This document shows positions 1-11,500 of a stretch of DNA of 64,000 nt, piece after piece; the first letter of the stretch is position 1; every line of letters begins with the position of its first letter. The notes under the pieces were generated by a model. That model saw only the letters and a program-made list of their open reading frames with translations. It was not told the DNA's origin and made no database searches. Location: positions 1,364,001 through 1,428,000 of the forward strand of contig CAWGXG010000008.1 in assembly GCA_963826505.1 (NCBI GenBank), read 5' to 3'. Made by a program: the position numbers and the translations under genes. The stretch is from CAWGXG01 sp963826505 (GTDB taxonomy: Bacteria; Chloroflexota; Anaerolineae; Aggregatilineales; Aggregatilineaceae).

Positions 1-5
1 AACGC

Positions 6-35
6 GAGAACATCAGGGACTCCGTATCACATGCG

Positions 36-45
<10 letters not shown>
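6..45 (+). other. 5' arm of the 23S rRNA processing stem
   Basis: Bases about 6-45 are complementary, with few mismatches, to bases about 2921-2958 just past the 23S 3' end. The inner part GGATAAGC (36-43) pairs with GCTTATCC (2921-2928), which is the terminal helix of mature 23S. The outer part (CTCCGTATCAC against GTGATACGGAG, then a looser arm) lies in flanking spacer. In bacteria such a long stem is the usual RNase III target that releases pre-23S. The window opens inside the 16S-23S spacer, so the 16S gene is not visible. Confidence 0.7.
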
Positions 46-2930
<2,885 letters not shown>

Positions 2931-3017
2931 CGTGATACGGAGTGGCTGGTGTTCTGGCAGCTTACTCATACGCATGTGTCCGCACTAACCATCACCTTTG
3001 TGTAGTCGAGGTCGAGC

Positions 3018-3136
3018 GGTTTGGTGATTTTAGCGGTGGGGGTACACCCGGTCCCTTCTCGAACCCGGTCGTTAAGCCCACCCGCGCCGATGGTACTGGG
3101 GGGGTAGCCCCCTGGGAGCGTAGGTCATCGCCAACC
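3018..3136 (+). rRNA. rrf: 5S ribosomal RNA
   Basis: A 5S-sized RNA about 90 bases after 23S. It contains the loop B/C signature CCCTTCTCGAACCCGGTCGT followed by TAAGCCCACCC, and a closing helix in which GGTTTGGTGAT pairs with ATCGCCAACC. An extra perfect 9-bp stem, GAGGTCGAG (3008-3016) with CTCGACCTC (3139-3147), lies outside the gene and is probably a processing stem. Boundaries are approximate. Confidence 0.9.
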
Positions 3137-3236
3137 CTCTCGACCTCTTCTCTTTTCCCCCTCCCCCTGGCATCTACACGCCGGGACATTTTCCAACAGC
3201 CCTTATACCGAACCGAAAACTAACCGAAACCCGACC

Positions 3237-3265
3237 TTGACGGTTCGGGCTAAAACCGTTACTAT
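3237..3265 (+). promoter_or_regulatory. Promoter of tRNA-Pro
   Basis: TTGACG (3237-3242), a 17-base spacer and TACTAT (3260-3265) form a good sigma-70-type promoter whose start point would fall just before the tRNA at 3277. This suggests the tRNA is transcribed on its own and not only as a tail of the rRNA operon. The assignment is by consensus only. Confidence 0.6.
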
Positions 3266-3276
3266 TGCACCTGTTG

Positions 3277-3351
3277 CGGGGCGTGGCGCAGCTTGGCTAG
3301 CGCGCTTGCATGGGGTGCAAGAGGCCCCCGGTTCAAATCCGGGCGCCCCGA
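3277..3351 (+). tRNA. tRNA-Pro (anticodon GGG)
   Basis: A complete cloverleaf: acceptor CGGGGCG with CGCCCCG, D arm GCGC/GCGC, anticodon stem CTTGC/GCAAG around the loop ATGGGGT (anticodon GGG, reading CCC), T arm CCGGG-TTCAAAT-CCGGG, discriminator A. The 3' CCA is not encoded (ACA follows). It lies directly downstream of 5S and has its own promoter and terminator. Confidence 0.95.
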
Positions 3352-3361
3352 CACAAAAAAG

Positions 3362-3393
3362 AACTACCCGGCTGATACACCGGGTAGTTTTTT
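3362..3393 (+). terminator. Rho-independent terminator after tRNA-Pro
   Basis: A perfect 10-bp inverted repeat, AACTACCCGG ... CCGGGTAGTT, with an 8-base loop, followed by TTTTTG and preceded by a run of A. It is therefore likely to work in both directions and could also close the minus-strand gene at 3450-4484. Confidence 0.9.
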
Positions 3394-3449
3394 GTTTGAC
3401 CAACTTCTGAGATCCGGTTTCACACAATCAAAACCGTGCGAAGATTAGA

Positions 3450-4484
3450 TCAGTTGACAACACCCGTGGGCAAAGGTTTGCTGTTCCACACGCTGTCCGG
3501 GTTAGGACCCATCGCCCCAACTGGCACCCACAGATAATCGCATCCCCAAACGATTTTATAGTAAGCGCCCGTCTGGTCGACGCCCAGCACATAAGCCGTC
3601 TTGCCAGCTTCGAGGACCAGCTCTGGTTCAATCGCCGATCCCGGTTCGAAGAAGAGGCGCGTATCAGAGACGACTGCCCCGACAACCGCGCTTGCGGGCA
3701 AATTCACCATGAGCGGACATCCCGCCGTCAGTTGGCAGCCTGAGTACGCAGTCAGTGTGACGGTGGTCTCCCAGCAGCCTTCATCCACATCAGGCGGCAA
3801 ACCACCGATACAGAATTCATACGTTCCACCGTCTGAGATGAGCAGTGTCGTTTGCGCGGTGCCAATCCCGCGGGCCTGAGCCATTAGGGTTCCGCCGCAA
3901 CTGCCTTGATGGATGTTGCCTTCCACCGGGCAAGTTGGATCGGAATTCTCGGCGACCAGCGAAACGAGTGTGCCCGCGGCAAGATCAGCGGGGACGCTGC
4001 CACCTTCGGGGGGCCCCGAAACCGTGGCGATGAACTCGCAGGTCAGGTTGACCGAGTCGCCCTGGCATGTAGCTTGAACCAACACCCGCACCATAGCACC
4101 ATTGACCGTATCGCTGCCGGCCCCAGCCTCGATGGTATAGTTGCCGCTGGACGGAATTACAAATGATCCACTCACCGGGGCGGGACCGTCGTCGCTGTAC
4201 ACGTCCGGAGGAGACCCACCCGGATCGACGATACCGTACCAAACACCGATACCGCCCCCGCCGTCGTACAATTCGTAATCCATGAAGTATTGAACAACTG
4301 TCCCCTCTTCCAAATACCCCTGCCAGCGGCCCCCCATACCCTCACCAACTTCCTGAGGCTCCGCTGGTGCGTAGATGTCTATGAGCGCGCACATCGCGCG
4401 GGCATGGACAGTATTCCGGGAGGGGATACCTGCGGCGGCGGCGACAACGACCGCCAAAAGAACAACACAACGTGCCAATTTCAT
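3450..4484 (-). CDS. Secreted protein of unknown function, SH3-like C-terminus
   Basis: 344 residues. The start is supported by AAGGAG about 8 bases upstream of ATG. The N-terminus (MKLARCVVLLAVVVAAAAG) is a typical signal peptide with cleavage near HARA. The rest is low in Lys, rich in Gly/Thr/Val and has about ten Cys, which suggests a disulfide-stabilised extracellular beta protein. The last 70 residues, with a YKIVWGCDYLWVP-type ending, resemble the bacterial SH3-like domains common elsewhere in this window. No enzymatic motif was found. It stands alone, convergent with tRNA-Pro and divergent from the hydrolase at 4894. The function is unknown; an envelope or surface role is inference. 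Confidence 0.75.
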   Translation of the reverse strand: MKLARCVVLLAVVVAAAAGIPSRNTVHARAMCALIDIYAPAEPQEVGEGMGGRWQGYLEEGTVVQYFMDYELYDGGGGIGVWYGIVDPGGSPPDVYSDDGPAPVSGSFVIPSSGNYTIEAGAGSDTVNGAMVRVLVQATCQGDSVNLTCEFIATVSGPPEGGSVPADLAAGTLVSLVAENSDPTCPVEGNIHQGSCGGTLMAQARGIGTAQTTLLISDGGTYEFCIGGLPPDVDEGCWETTVTLTAYSGCQLTAGCPLMVNLPASAVVGAVVSDTRLFFEPGSAIEPELVLEAGKTAYVLGVDQTGAYYKIVWGCDYLWVPVGAMGPNPDSVWNSKPLPTGVVN

Positions 4485-4893
4485 GATTTCCTAGCTCCTT
4501 TAGGTGATTCTGTGTTCGTGCGAAGAAACAAATCGGGCGGACAGAAAATCACACGGCCAAGTTTTCAATGGAATAGGCAACAACGGGGGGAGCAAAGTTT
4601 CCAATGCCAACCATACGCGTGACCGTAATCATTCTACCATAGGACAGTCATCGACGAATTCACACGAAACCTAAAAACTCATGAATATGGTACTGATGTC
4701 CTATCTTTCCCAGTCTGAATGCAAAGCTGCGCGCTTAAACCATGTCTGAAATAGAGATTTGCGCAACGTGCCTAAGGCGTTTGCCTCCCCCCCACCCCAG
4801 TTCTGGCGCGCGGCAGCCAAACATGGTATTGGTAAATCTCGTGACGTGACCCATCCTTTACCGGCTGCAAGAAGCAGCGAAAGAGGCGACCCC
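4485..4893. other. Divergent intergenic region
   Basis: About 410 bases between two divergent genes, less GC-rich than its surroundings. On the minus strand TGGTAGAAT (complement of 4631-4639) resembles an extended -10 and could serve the secreted protein with a leader of about 145 bases. No clear promoter for the plus-strand hydrolase, no RNA gene and no conserved reading frame were seen. An in-frame TTG at 4759 would lengthen the hydrolase but lacks a ribosome site. Confidence 0.4.
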
Positions 4894-5964
4894 ATGCCCA
4901 CGCCATCCGACCCACACGATCTCTCGGACTTCGAACTCCGCACCCTGCCCGGGTTGTGGAATTTGTACGACACTACGCCGCGCCAGCTTGCCTTCAACGC
5001 GGCGACGCAGTCCGAGGCCGAAGCATGGCAGCAAACCCTGCGCGCCAAAGTCACACAGTTATTGGGCGGTTTTCCCGCCGATCGCTGCGTGCTCGATCCG
5101 CACACGCTTCGCGTCACCGAGGCCGAAGCCTTCACGGTGGAACTGATCGTGATCCAGACGTTACCAGGCGAGTATATGCCGGTCTATGTGCTGATCCCGC
5201 ACCAGCCCACCCTACCCTTACGCCCGCTGATCGCTGTGCACGGACACGGCACCGGCGGCGCGCGGCTGGTGATCGGCGCGCCGGGTAGTCCTGTTGAAGT
5301 GGAGGTGATGCGCGCCCTAAATTACGACTACGCCCGCCAGTTGGCCGAACGCGGCTACATGGTCTTTGCGCCCGTACTGCGCGCAATGGGCGAGCGCATG
5401 GAAGACGAGGCATTGTCCGACCGTAATGATCCGGCCTGGTACGCCTCGTGCTATGCCGCCGGGTTGACGGCCATGCTGTGTGGCAAGACCTTGCTCGGTC
5501 TGCGTATATGGGACATCATGCGGCTTGTGGATTACATTAGCATGCGCCCGGAACCGATCAGCGCGCGCGTGGGCTGTGTCGGATTGTCGGGCGGCGGGAC
5601 CGTGACGCTGTTCTCTGCAGCGCTCGAACCGCGCATCGACTGCGCCGTCGTGAGCGGTTACGTCAACACCTTCCGCGATTCGATCATGGCGATTCGGCAC
5701 TGTGGCTGCAACTACATCCCCGGCATCGTCCAATACGCGGAAATCTCGGACATTGCCGGGCTGATCGCGCCGCGCCCGCTGTTTGTGGAATCCGGCAAGC
5801 GCGATCCGATCTTCCCCATCGCGGGCGCGAACCGCGCCTACTCAGATCTTCAAGCGATCTATGCGTGTTTCGGCGCGGAGGACCGGCTTGGCCGAGCGAT
5901 CTTCGAGGGCGAGCACGCCTGGAACGGCGCGCAAGCCTATCCCTGGCTGGAACGTTGGTTGTAG
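4894..5964 (+). CDS. Alpha/beta hydrolase of the dienelactone hydrolase / acetyl-esterase type
   Basis: 356 residues from the ATG at 4894, preceded by AAGAGGCG; an upstream TTG at 4759 is less likely. It has the oxyanion-hole motif GHGTGG, the nucleophile elbow GLSGGG (Ser232), an acid in SGKRDPIFPI (Asp304) and a late His in GEHAW (His341), giving a full catalytic triad. No signal peptide is visible, so it is probably cytoplasmic. The family hydrolyses esters, lactones or acetylated sugars; the substrate cannot be read from sequence. It is flanked by a divergent secreted protein and followed after 140 bases by a small hypothetical gene. Confidence 0.82.
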   Translation: MPTPSDPHDLSDFELRTLPGLWNLYDTTPRQLAFNAATQSEAEAWQQTLRAKVTQLLGGFPADRCVLDPHTLRVTEAEAFTVELIVIQTLPGEYMPVYVLIPHQPTLPLRPLIAVHGHGTGGARLVIGAPGSPVEVEVMRALNYDYARQLAERGYMVFAPVLRAMGERMEDEALSDRNDPAWYASCYAAGLTAMLCGKTLLGLRIWDIMRLVDYISMRPEPISARVGCVGLSGGGTVTLFSAALEPRIDCAVVSGYVNTFRDSIMAIRHCGCNYIPGIVQYAEISDIAGLIAPRPLFVESGKRDPIFPIAGANRAYSDLQAIYACFGAEDRLGRAIFEGEHAWNGAQAYPWLERWL

Positions 5965-6106
5965 TGCAACCAAAGTTATTTGTGATGTTCGTCACTTTTG
6001 CACGAACAGACTTTGGGCGACCTTGTGCGAAACGTATGATGATTTCCGGGGTTTTACAGCGTAGAGTAATACTTGGGTGGTAAGACCGTGACGGAGGAAG
6101 ATCATC

Positions 6107-6367
6107 ATGCAAAGCGATCTTTACAGTATCCTATGGGAAGACCTCGCCGAGGCCGAAGGGCGCATCATGAAGGCGCTCTCCGTCCTGCGTGAGCTTCAAC
6201 ACGCTGTGGAACAAGGTCAGATTGACCAACCCGATCGCCAGGATAGCTACCGGCTAAACCGGCTGATGGTGCTGGCCGATCTGCTCTATGCCGAGACCCG
6301 CCCCTGGACCGATGAAGTCACGCACAGCAACGGACAGCCTCCCAGAACGGCCGCAGCGAGCCTTTAG
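6107..6367 (+). CDS. Small hypothetical protein
   Basis: 86 residues with a strong ribosome site (GGAGGAAG before ATG). It is acidic, mostly helical by composition, with no signal peptide, no Cys pair and no membrane segment. Residues 5-60 (LYSILWEDLAEAEGRI onward) look like a helical hairpin. It is not recognised as any family. It ends 16 bases before the convergent end of ldh, leaving no room for a separate terminator. The strong ribosome site and clean frame support a real gene. Confidence 0.6.
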   Translation: MQSDLYSILWEDLAEAEGRIMKALSVLRELQHAVEQGQIDQPDRQDSYRLNRLMVLADLLYAETRPWTDEVTHSNGQPPRTAAASL

Positions 6368-6383
6368 GGCCCGCGCCGTCCGC

Positions 6384-7334
6384 CTATTTGCCCACTTGCT
6401 CCAGGCTGACAATCGCATCTCGCACAATCTGGGCGCTGGCATGCAGCGCCCGATTTTCGTCCTCGCTGAGCGCCAGCAAACACTGTGACAACACCCCCGC
6501 CCCGCCGACCAGGTTAGGCAGCGCTACCGTCACATCGGGCACGCCTGCGATTTCCGCGACTGGCGTGCAGACCGTCAAGATTGCCCGCTGATCGCGCAGA
6601 ATGACGTCGACTACACGCGCCATCGCGCTGCCGATTCCATAATAGGTTGCCCCTTTGCCCTCGATAATACGGTAGGCGGCGTTACGCACCTGGTCGTCAA
6701 TCGCGCGTTTGACTTCGTCGGTAACCTCCGAGCCCGGCGCGACACAAAACTCGTCGAGCGGAATACCGCCAATGCCCACGCCTGACCACGCCAACACCTC
6801 GGAATCGCCGTGCTCGCCCAGCACATACGCGTGGACATGCTGGGGATCGACGCCGATATGCCGCCCCAGCAGGGCGCGAAAACGTGCCGTGTCGAGCGTC
6901 GTGCCGGACCCGATCACGCGGTGGGTCGGGACGCCGAATTCCGCCGCATAACGCGCCGTGAGATGCGTCATGATGTCGACCGGGTTTGTCGCCACGATCA
7001 GCACAGCGTCCGGGGCATAGCGCAGCACTTCCGGCACAATACTGCGGAACACGCCCGCGTTGCGTTCCAGAAGTTGCAGCCGTGTTTCGCCAGGCCGCTG
7101 AGCGACGCCCGCCGTAATGATCACGATCTGGCTGTCTTCCAGATCAGCATACCCCCCGGCGCGTACATCGACCGCGTAGGCAAAGGGTGCCGCGTGCAGT
7201 AGATCGTCCGCTTCGGCCTGCGCGCGCGCGCTGTTCAAATCCACCAGAACGATCTCGCGCACAGTTCCCCGCATGAGCAGCGCGTAAGCCGTCGTTGCCC
7301 CGACAGCTCCCGCGCCGATTATCCCGACCCGCAT
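6384..7334 (-). CDS. ldh: L-lactate dehydrogenase
   Basis: 316 residues, the usual family length, with a GGGAGGG ribosome site. It interconverts pyruvate and L-lactate with NAD(H) in the cytoplasm. Visible features are the N-terminal Rossmann motif GAGAVG, the adenine-ribose Asp in IVLVDLN, the substrate loop AQRPGETR (Gln at the specificity position, favouring lactate over malate dehydrogenase, which has Arg there; the catalytic Arg follows in GETR), ATNPVD, the Asp in DTARFR and the catalytic His in GEHGDSE. It is a single gene, convergent with 6107-6367 and divergent from the lipoprotein at 7509. A malate dehydrogenase role is less likely because of the Gln. Confidence 0.9.
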   Translation of the reverse strand: MRVGIIGAGAVGATTAYALLMRGTVREIVLVDLNSARAQAEADDLLHAAPFAYAVDVRAGGYADLEDSQIVIITAGVAQRPGETRLQLLERNAGVFRSIVPEVLRYAPDAVLIVATNPVDIMTHLTARYAAEFGVPTHRVIGSGTTLDTARFRALLGRHIGVDPQHVHAYVLGEHGDSEVLAWSGVGIGGIPLDEFCVAPGSEVTDEVKRAIDDQVRNAAYRIIEGKGATYYGIGSAMARVVDVILRDQRAILTVCTPVAEIAGVPDVTVALPNLVGGAGVLSQCLLALSEDENRALHASAQIVRDAIVSLEQVGK

Positions 7335-7466
7335 ACAGCCCTCCCGCTTGGCTCGATACCCTTCGTTGTGATCGATTTTGGCAGGACTTCGCCCTCACGC
7401 CAACTCGTTTGGCCCGATCGCATTACGGGCATGCGGCCAATAGGAGCACAGCGCGGCACTCTATCT

Positions 7467-7472
7467 TATAAT
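7467..7472 (+). promoter_or_regulatory. -10 box upstream of the thioredoxin-like lipoprotein
   Basis: A perfect TATAAT followed by GGGGAG lies 37 bases before the ATG at 7509. No convincing -35 was found at the normal spacing. Confidence 0.5.
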
Positions 7473-7508
7473 GGGGAGAGCACACAACTTCAGCGATCGA
7501 GGATCAGT

Positions 7509-8306
7509 ATGAAAACTCTGCATCTGCTTTGGATCATAACGATGACCGTCGCGTTTGCGGTCGTGCTGTCGGCTTGTGGCGGCAAGACCAAAGCCACGCC
7601 ATCTCAGCTCGATGCCCCCTTTGAAAACGTGACACCCTCGCCCATTTCGTATGCTACCAGCACCCCCTGGCCGACGGTTAAGCCGACCGCCACCCGTTTC
7701 CCCACGCAGGTCCCAAACCAGGCACCCACCGCATTCCCCACCCTGGACCGGCTCGAAAGCACAGCGCCGAGCGTCGAGGGGGCCATCCCGCCGGGCGACT
7801 GGCTGTATGCATCTTTCACGGACGACCAGGGACAAACTCATACGTTGGCTGATTATCTCGGCCGAGGGGTTATTCTGAATACTCTGTCTGCATCGTGCAG
7901 CGAATGCATCGCGCAGCAACGCATGTTGTCGCAGGCGATTCTCGACCGTGAGGCGATCCACGCCCTGCCAGATTCGGTTTTCGTCGCGTTGAGCGTGGTC
8001 CGTACCGACACCGGCGCGCAGCTCAAAGGCGCGCTGCAGCGCAAGCTCGGCGATGACTGGGCCGGGATGGACCTCGTGTTGAGCGACGCTACGCCCGCCG
8101 AGGCAGTGTTCGGCGTCGCCAGCCAGGATTTGCTGGACGCCTTGGCTGCGGCGTTTGGACCCGAAGTGAACGATCCCGAATACCTGACCGTGATCGCTGT
8201 CGAGCGCGACGGGTACGCGCATGTCCTGATGACCGGGCTGGTGGATTGGCATGTCCTCCGCGACGCCATTTCCGGCTACGGCAACATTCCCGCCGGGGCC
8301 GAATAG
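7509..8306 (+). CDS. Lipoprotein with a thioredoxin-like domain
   Basis: 265 residues from the ATG at 7509. This start puts a classic lipoprotein signal (hydrophobic helix ending LSAC|GG) at the N-terminus; upstream in-frame starts would bury it. Residues about 30-85 are a Pro/Thr-rich linker. The rest looks like a TlpA/peroxiredoxin-type thioredoxin fold: the YLGRGVILNTLSASCSEC segment carries a CxxC-like CSEC where the redox pair is expected. It would be anchored outside the membrane and could act in thiol redox chemistry. The fold call rests on the CSEC context and spacing and is moderately sure. Confidence 0.7.
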   Translation: MKTLHLLWIITMTVAFAVVLSACGGKTKATPSQLDAPFENVTPSPISYATSTPWPTVKPTATRFPTQVPNQAPTAFPTLDRLESTAPSVEGAIPPGDWLYASFTDDQGQTHTLADYLGRGVILNTLSASCSECIAQQRMLSQAILDREAIHALPDSVFVALSVVRTDTGAQLKGALQRKLGDDWAGMDLVLSDATPAEAVFGVASQDLLDALAAAFGPEVNDPEYLTVIAVERDGYAHVLMTGLVDWHVLRDAISGYGNIPAGAE

Positions 8307-8398
8307 CGCGCCCTGGCTTATTCCACCGCCTGACCCATGCTCGCCCACCGTCTGACCACCGCTGGTACGCGGTTCGCTGGGCGGCGACCCACCCCGTG

Positions 8399-8426
8399 TT
8401 GACGGGCACTGTGCATCCGTCATAGA
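8399..8426 (+). promoter_or_regulatory. Possible promoter of the giant repeat lipoprotein gene
   Basis: TTGACG (8399-8404), a 16-base spacer and CATAGA (8421-8426). The -35 is good and the -10 weak. A GC-rich imperfect hairpin (about 8444-8466) lies in the leader. The ribosome site GGAGGAATGCT precedes the ATG at 8522. Confidence 0.35.
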
Positions 8427-8521
8427 CTGGGGATACAGCGATCAGCCGGGCCGATGGCCGGGCTGTTGCTCGATCGCGCCGTGAGGCGCACCGCAACCTG
8501 ATTTTCAGCCGGAGGAATGCT

Positions 8522-11500
8522 ATGACATCCAGCACACGCCGCACGCTCATCCTGGGACCGGTGACGCTCGTTGTGGTCTTGCTGCTGCTGGCCGCGCTGG
8601 CCTGCAATCTGAGTACCGGCAAGCAAAAACAGCCAGGCGCACAGCCGACTCCCATCAGCCAGGGTGGCAAGCCGGCGGTGGTCATCCAAGCCCCCGACGA
8701 TAACGCCGAAGTGCTGCTGGATACCGATGTTCTGATCTACGCCATCGCGACGGATGTCATCGGTGTGACGCGTGTCGAGCTGCTCGAAAATGGATTCGTG
8801 GTCGGATCGCAAGCGTCGCCCAACCTGGACGCAGGGGATCGGCAGTTTCAGGTGCTGCTCACCTGGCGACCGCTGACGGTGGGTGAGCACACGCTTGAAA
8901 TCGTCCCCTATCGCAGCACCATTCAGGGTCAGTCCGCGACCCTCACGCTGATTGTGCGTGCGCGGGCCGCCGACATCACCCAGACGCCCGCCCCTACCCT
9001 GCCGTTCGCAACTCCGTTCCCCACGCAACAGAGATCTCACCTGCCGCGTGCAGGTGTCTGTCGGCGCGCTGAATGTGCGTGTCGGCCCAAGCCTGGCCTA
9101 TAGTATCATCGGCGCGTCCAGCATCGGGCAAGAGCTGATCGTCACGGGTCGCCAGATTTATCCGGATTCCTGGTGGCAAGTGCTGTACGGCGGGCTCACC
9201 GGCTGGGTGAGCGGGTCCTACGTCCGCCAGTTGGGTGACTGCTCGCGCATCGGCATCACGCTGCCGCCGCCTACTCCGACGCCACGCCCCAATTCGGTGC
9301 TACCGACGCTGCCCCCCACCAATACACCGCTTCCGCCCACGCCGACGATTTACTACCCGCCGACGCCGCTCCCGCCCGGCACACCTACGCTCACTCTGAC
9401 GCCGCTCCCGTGCCGCGTGACCGTCGTCCAAAATGGACTCACCGTCTACAGCGGGCCCGGTCCCAATTACATGCTCATGACGATCGTGTCTGCGGGCCAG
9501 CAGTTCGCGGTCAACGCACGCGACCCGCAGGGGCAGTGGTGGCAGATTGCGATTGCGGGCACGTTCGGATGGGTGGATGCGCGCTTCACGACGACAACAG
9601 GCACGTGTGCGACCATAGGAATCGGTGTAATTCCGCCAACGCTGACCTTCACGCCGTCGGCCACGGCAAGTCCGACCGCGACCGCCACGGCGACCACTAC
9701 ACCTACCTTTACGCCGACGCTCACCCACACGCCGACCTTTACCGCGACATTCACTCAAACTCCGACCCCGACCCTGTCGCCCACCGTCACAATGACGCCC
9801 AGCGATACACCGACCGGGACATTGTTGCCGACTAACACGCCGACCGATACGCCAACGTTCACGGCTACGCCGACATCTACGGCGACACTGACTGGGACGC
9901 CATCGCAAACGCCGACGTTTACGCCGACGTTCACTGAATCACCGACACCTACGGCCACATTCACGGAAACGCCCACGGCGACTGCGACATCCACCGTCAC
10001 AATGACGCCCAGTGATACGCCGACCGGTACGCTGCCGCCAACCGACACGCCGACGGTAACTCCGACTCCATCGGACACGCCAACATCTACGGCGACACCC
10101 ACTGAGACGCCGACGTCTACGGCGACCTTCACCGAAACACCGACACCTACGGCCACGTTCACGGAAACGCCTACGGCGACTGCGACATCCACCGTCACAA
10201 TGACACCGAGCGATACGCCTACTGGCACGCTGCCGCCGACCGACACGCCAACGGTAACTCCGTCTCCATCGGATACGCCCACCTATACGCCGACCTTTAC
10301 GGAGACGCCGACATCTACGGCAACCTCCACCGAAACGTCCACTGCATCACCAACGCCGTCCGATACGCCGATTCCGACGGATACATCGACGTTCACGCCG
10401 ACCTTCACGGAAACGCCGACCGATACGCCGATTCCGACGGATACACCGACGTTCACGCCGACCTTCACGGAAACGCCGACCGATACGCCGATTCCGACGG
10501 ATACACCGACGTTCACGCCGACCTTCACGGAAACGCCGACCGACACGCCGATTCCGACGGACACACCGACCTTCACTGAAACGCCGACCGATACGCCGAT
10601 TCCGACGGACACGCCGACCTTCACGCCGACCTTCACGGAAACGCCGACCGATACGCCGATTCCGACGGATACACCGACCGTCACGCCGACGTTCACGCCA
10701 ACGCTGACCGATACGCCGATTCCGACGGATACATCGACCGTCACGCCGACGCCGACGAATACTCCAACGTTTACGCCGATTCCCAATCGCAACCCGGTGG
10801 TCGACCCCATCGCCCCGGTGTCGCTCAATCTTGGCGAGGCGGTGACCGTCAATTTCAATGCCTCCGATCCGGACGGCGATCCGCTCTCCAACCCGGTCGC
10901 CATCAGCGACAACGGCGGCATCGTCGGCGCGTCCGTCCCGCAGATGGGGCAAATCGCTCTGACCGCCAACGCGCCCGGCACAGCCAACATCACCGTTTCG
11001 GTCGATGATGGGCGCGGCGGCACCGGCTCGACGACCTTCAGCGTGACGGTCATCCAGCCCAATCGCAATCCGGTCATCGACCCCATCGCTCCGGTGTCGC
11101 TCAATCTCGGCGAGGCGGTGACCGTCAATTTCAACGCCTCCGATCCCGATGGCGATCCGCTCTCCAACCCGGTCGCCATCAGCGACAATGGCGGCATCGT
11201 CGGCGCGTCCGTCCCGCAAATGGGGCAAATCGCGCTGACCGCCAACGCGCCCGGCACGGCCAACATCACCGTTTCGGTCGATGATGGGCGCGGCGGCACC
11301 GGCTCGACTACCTTCAGCGTGACGGTCATCCAGCCCAACCGCAATCCGGTCATCGACCCGATCGCTCCGCGTGTCGCTCAATCTCGGCGAGGCGGTGACC
11401 GTCGCTTTCAACGCCTCCGATCCGGATGGCGATCCGCTCTCCAACCCGGTCGCCATCAGCGACAATGGCGGCATCGTCGGCGCGTCCGTCCCGCAAATGG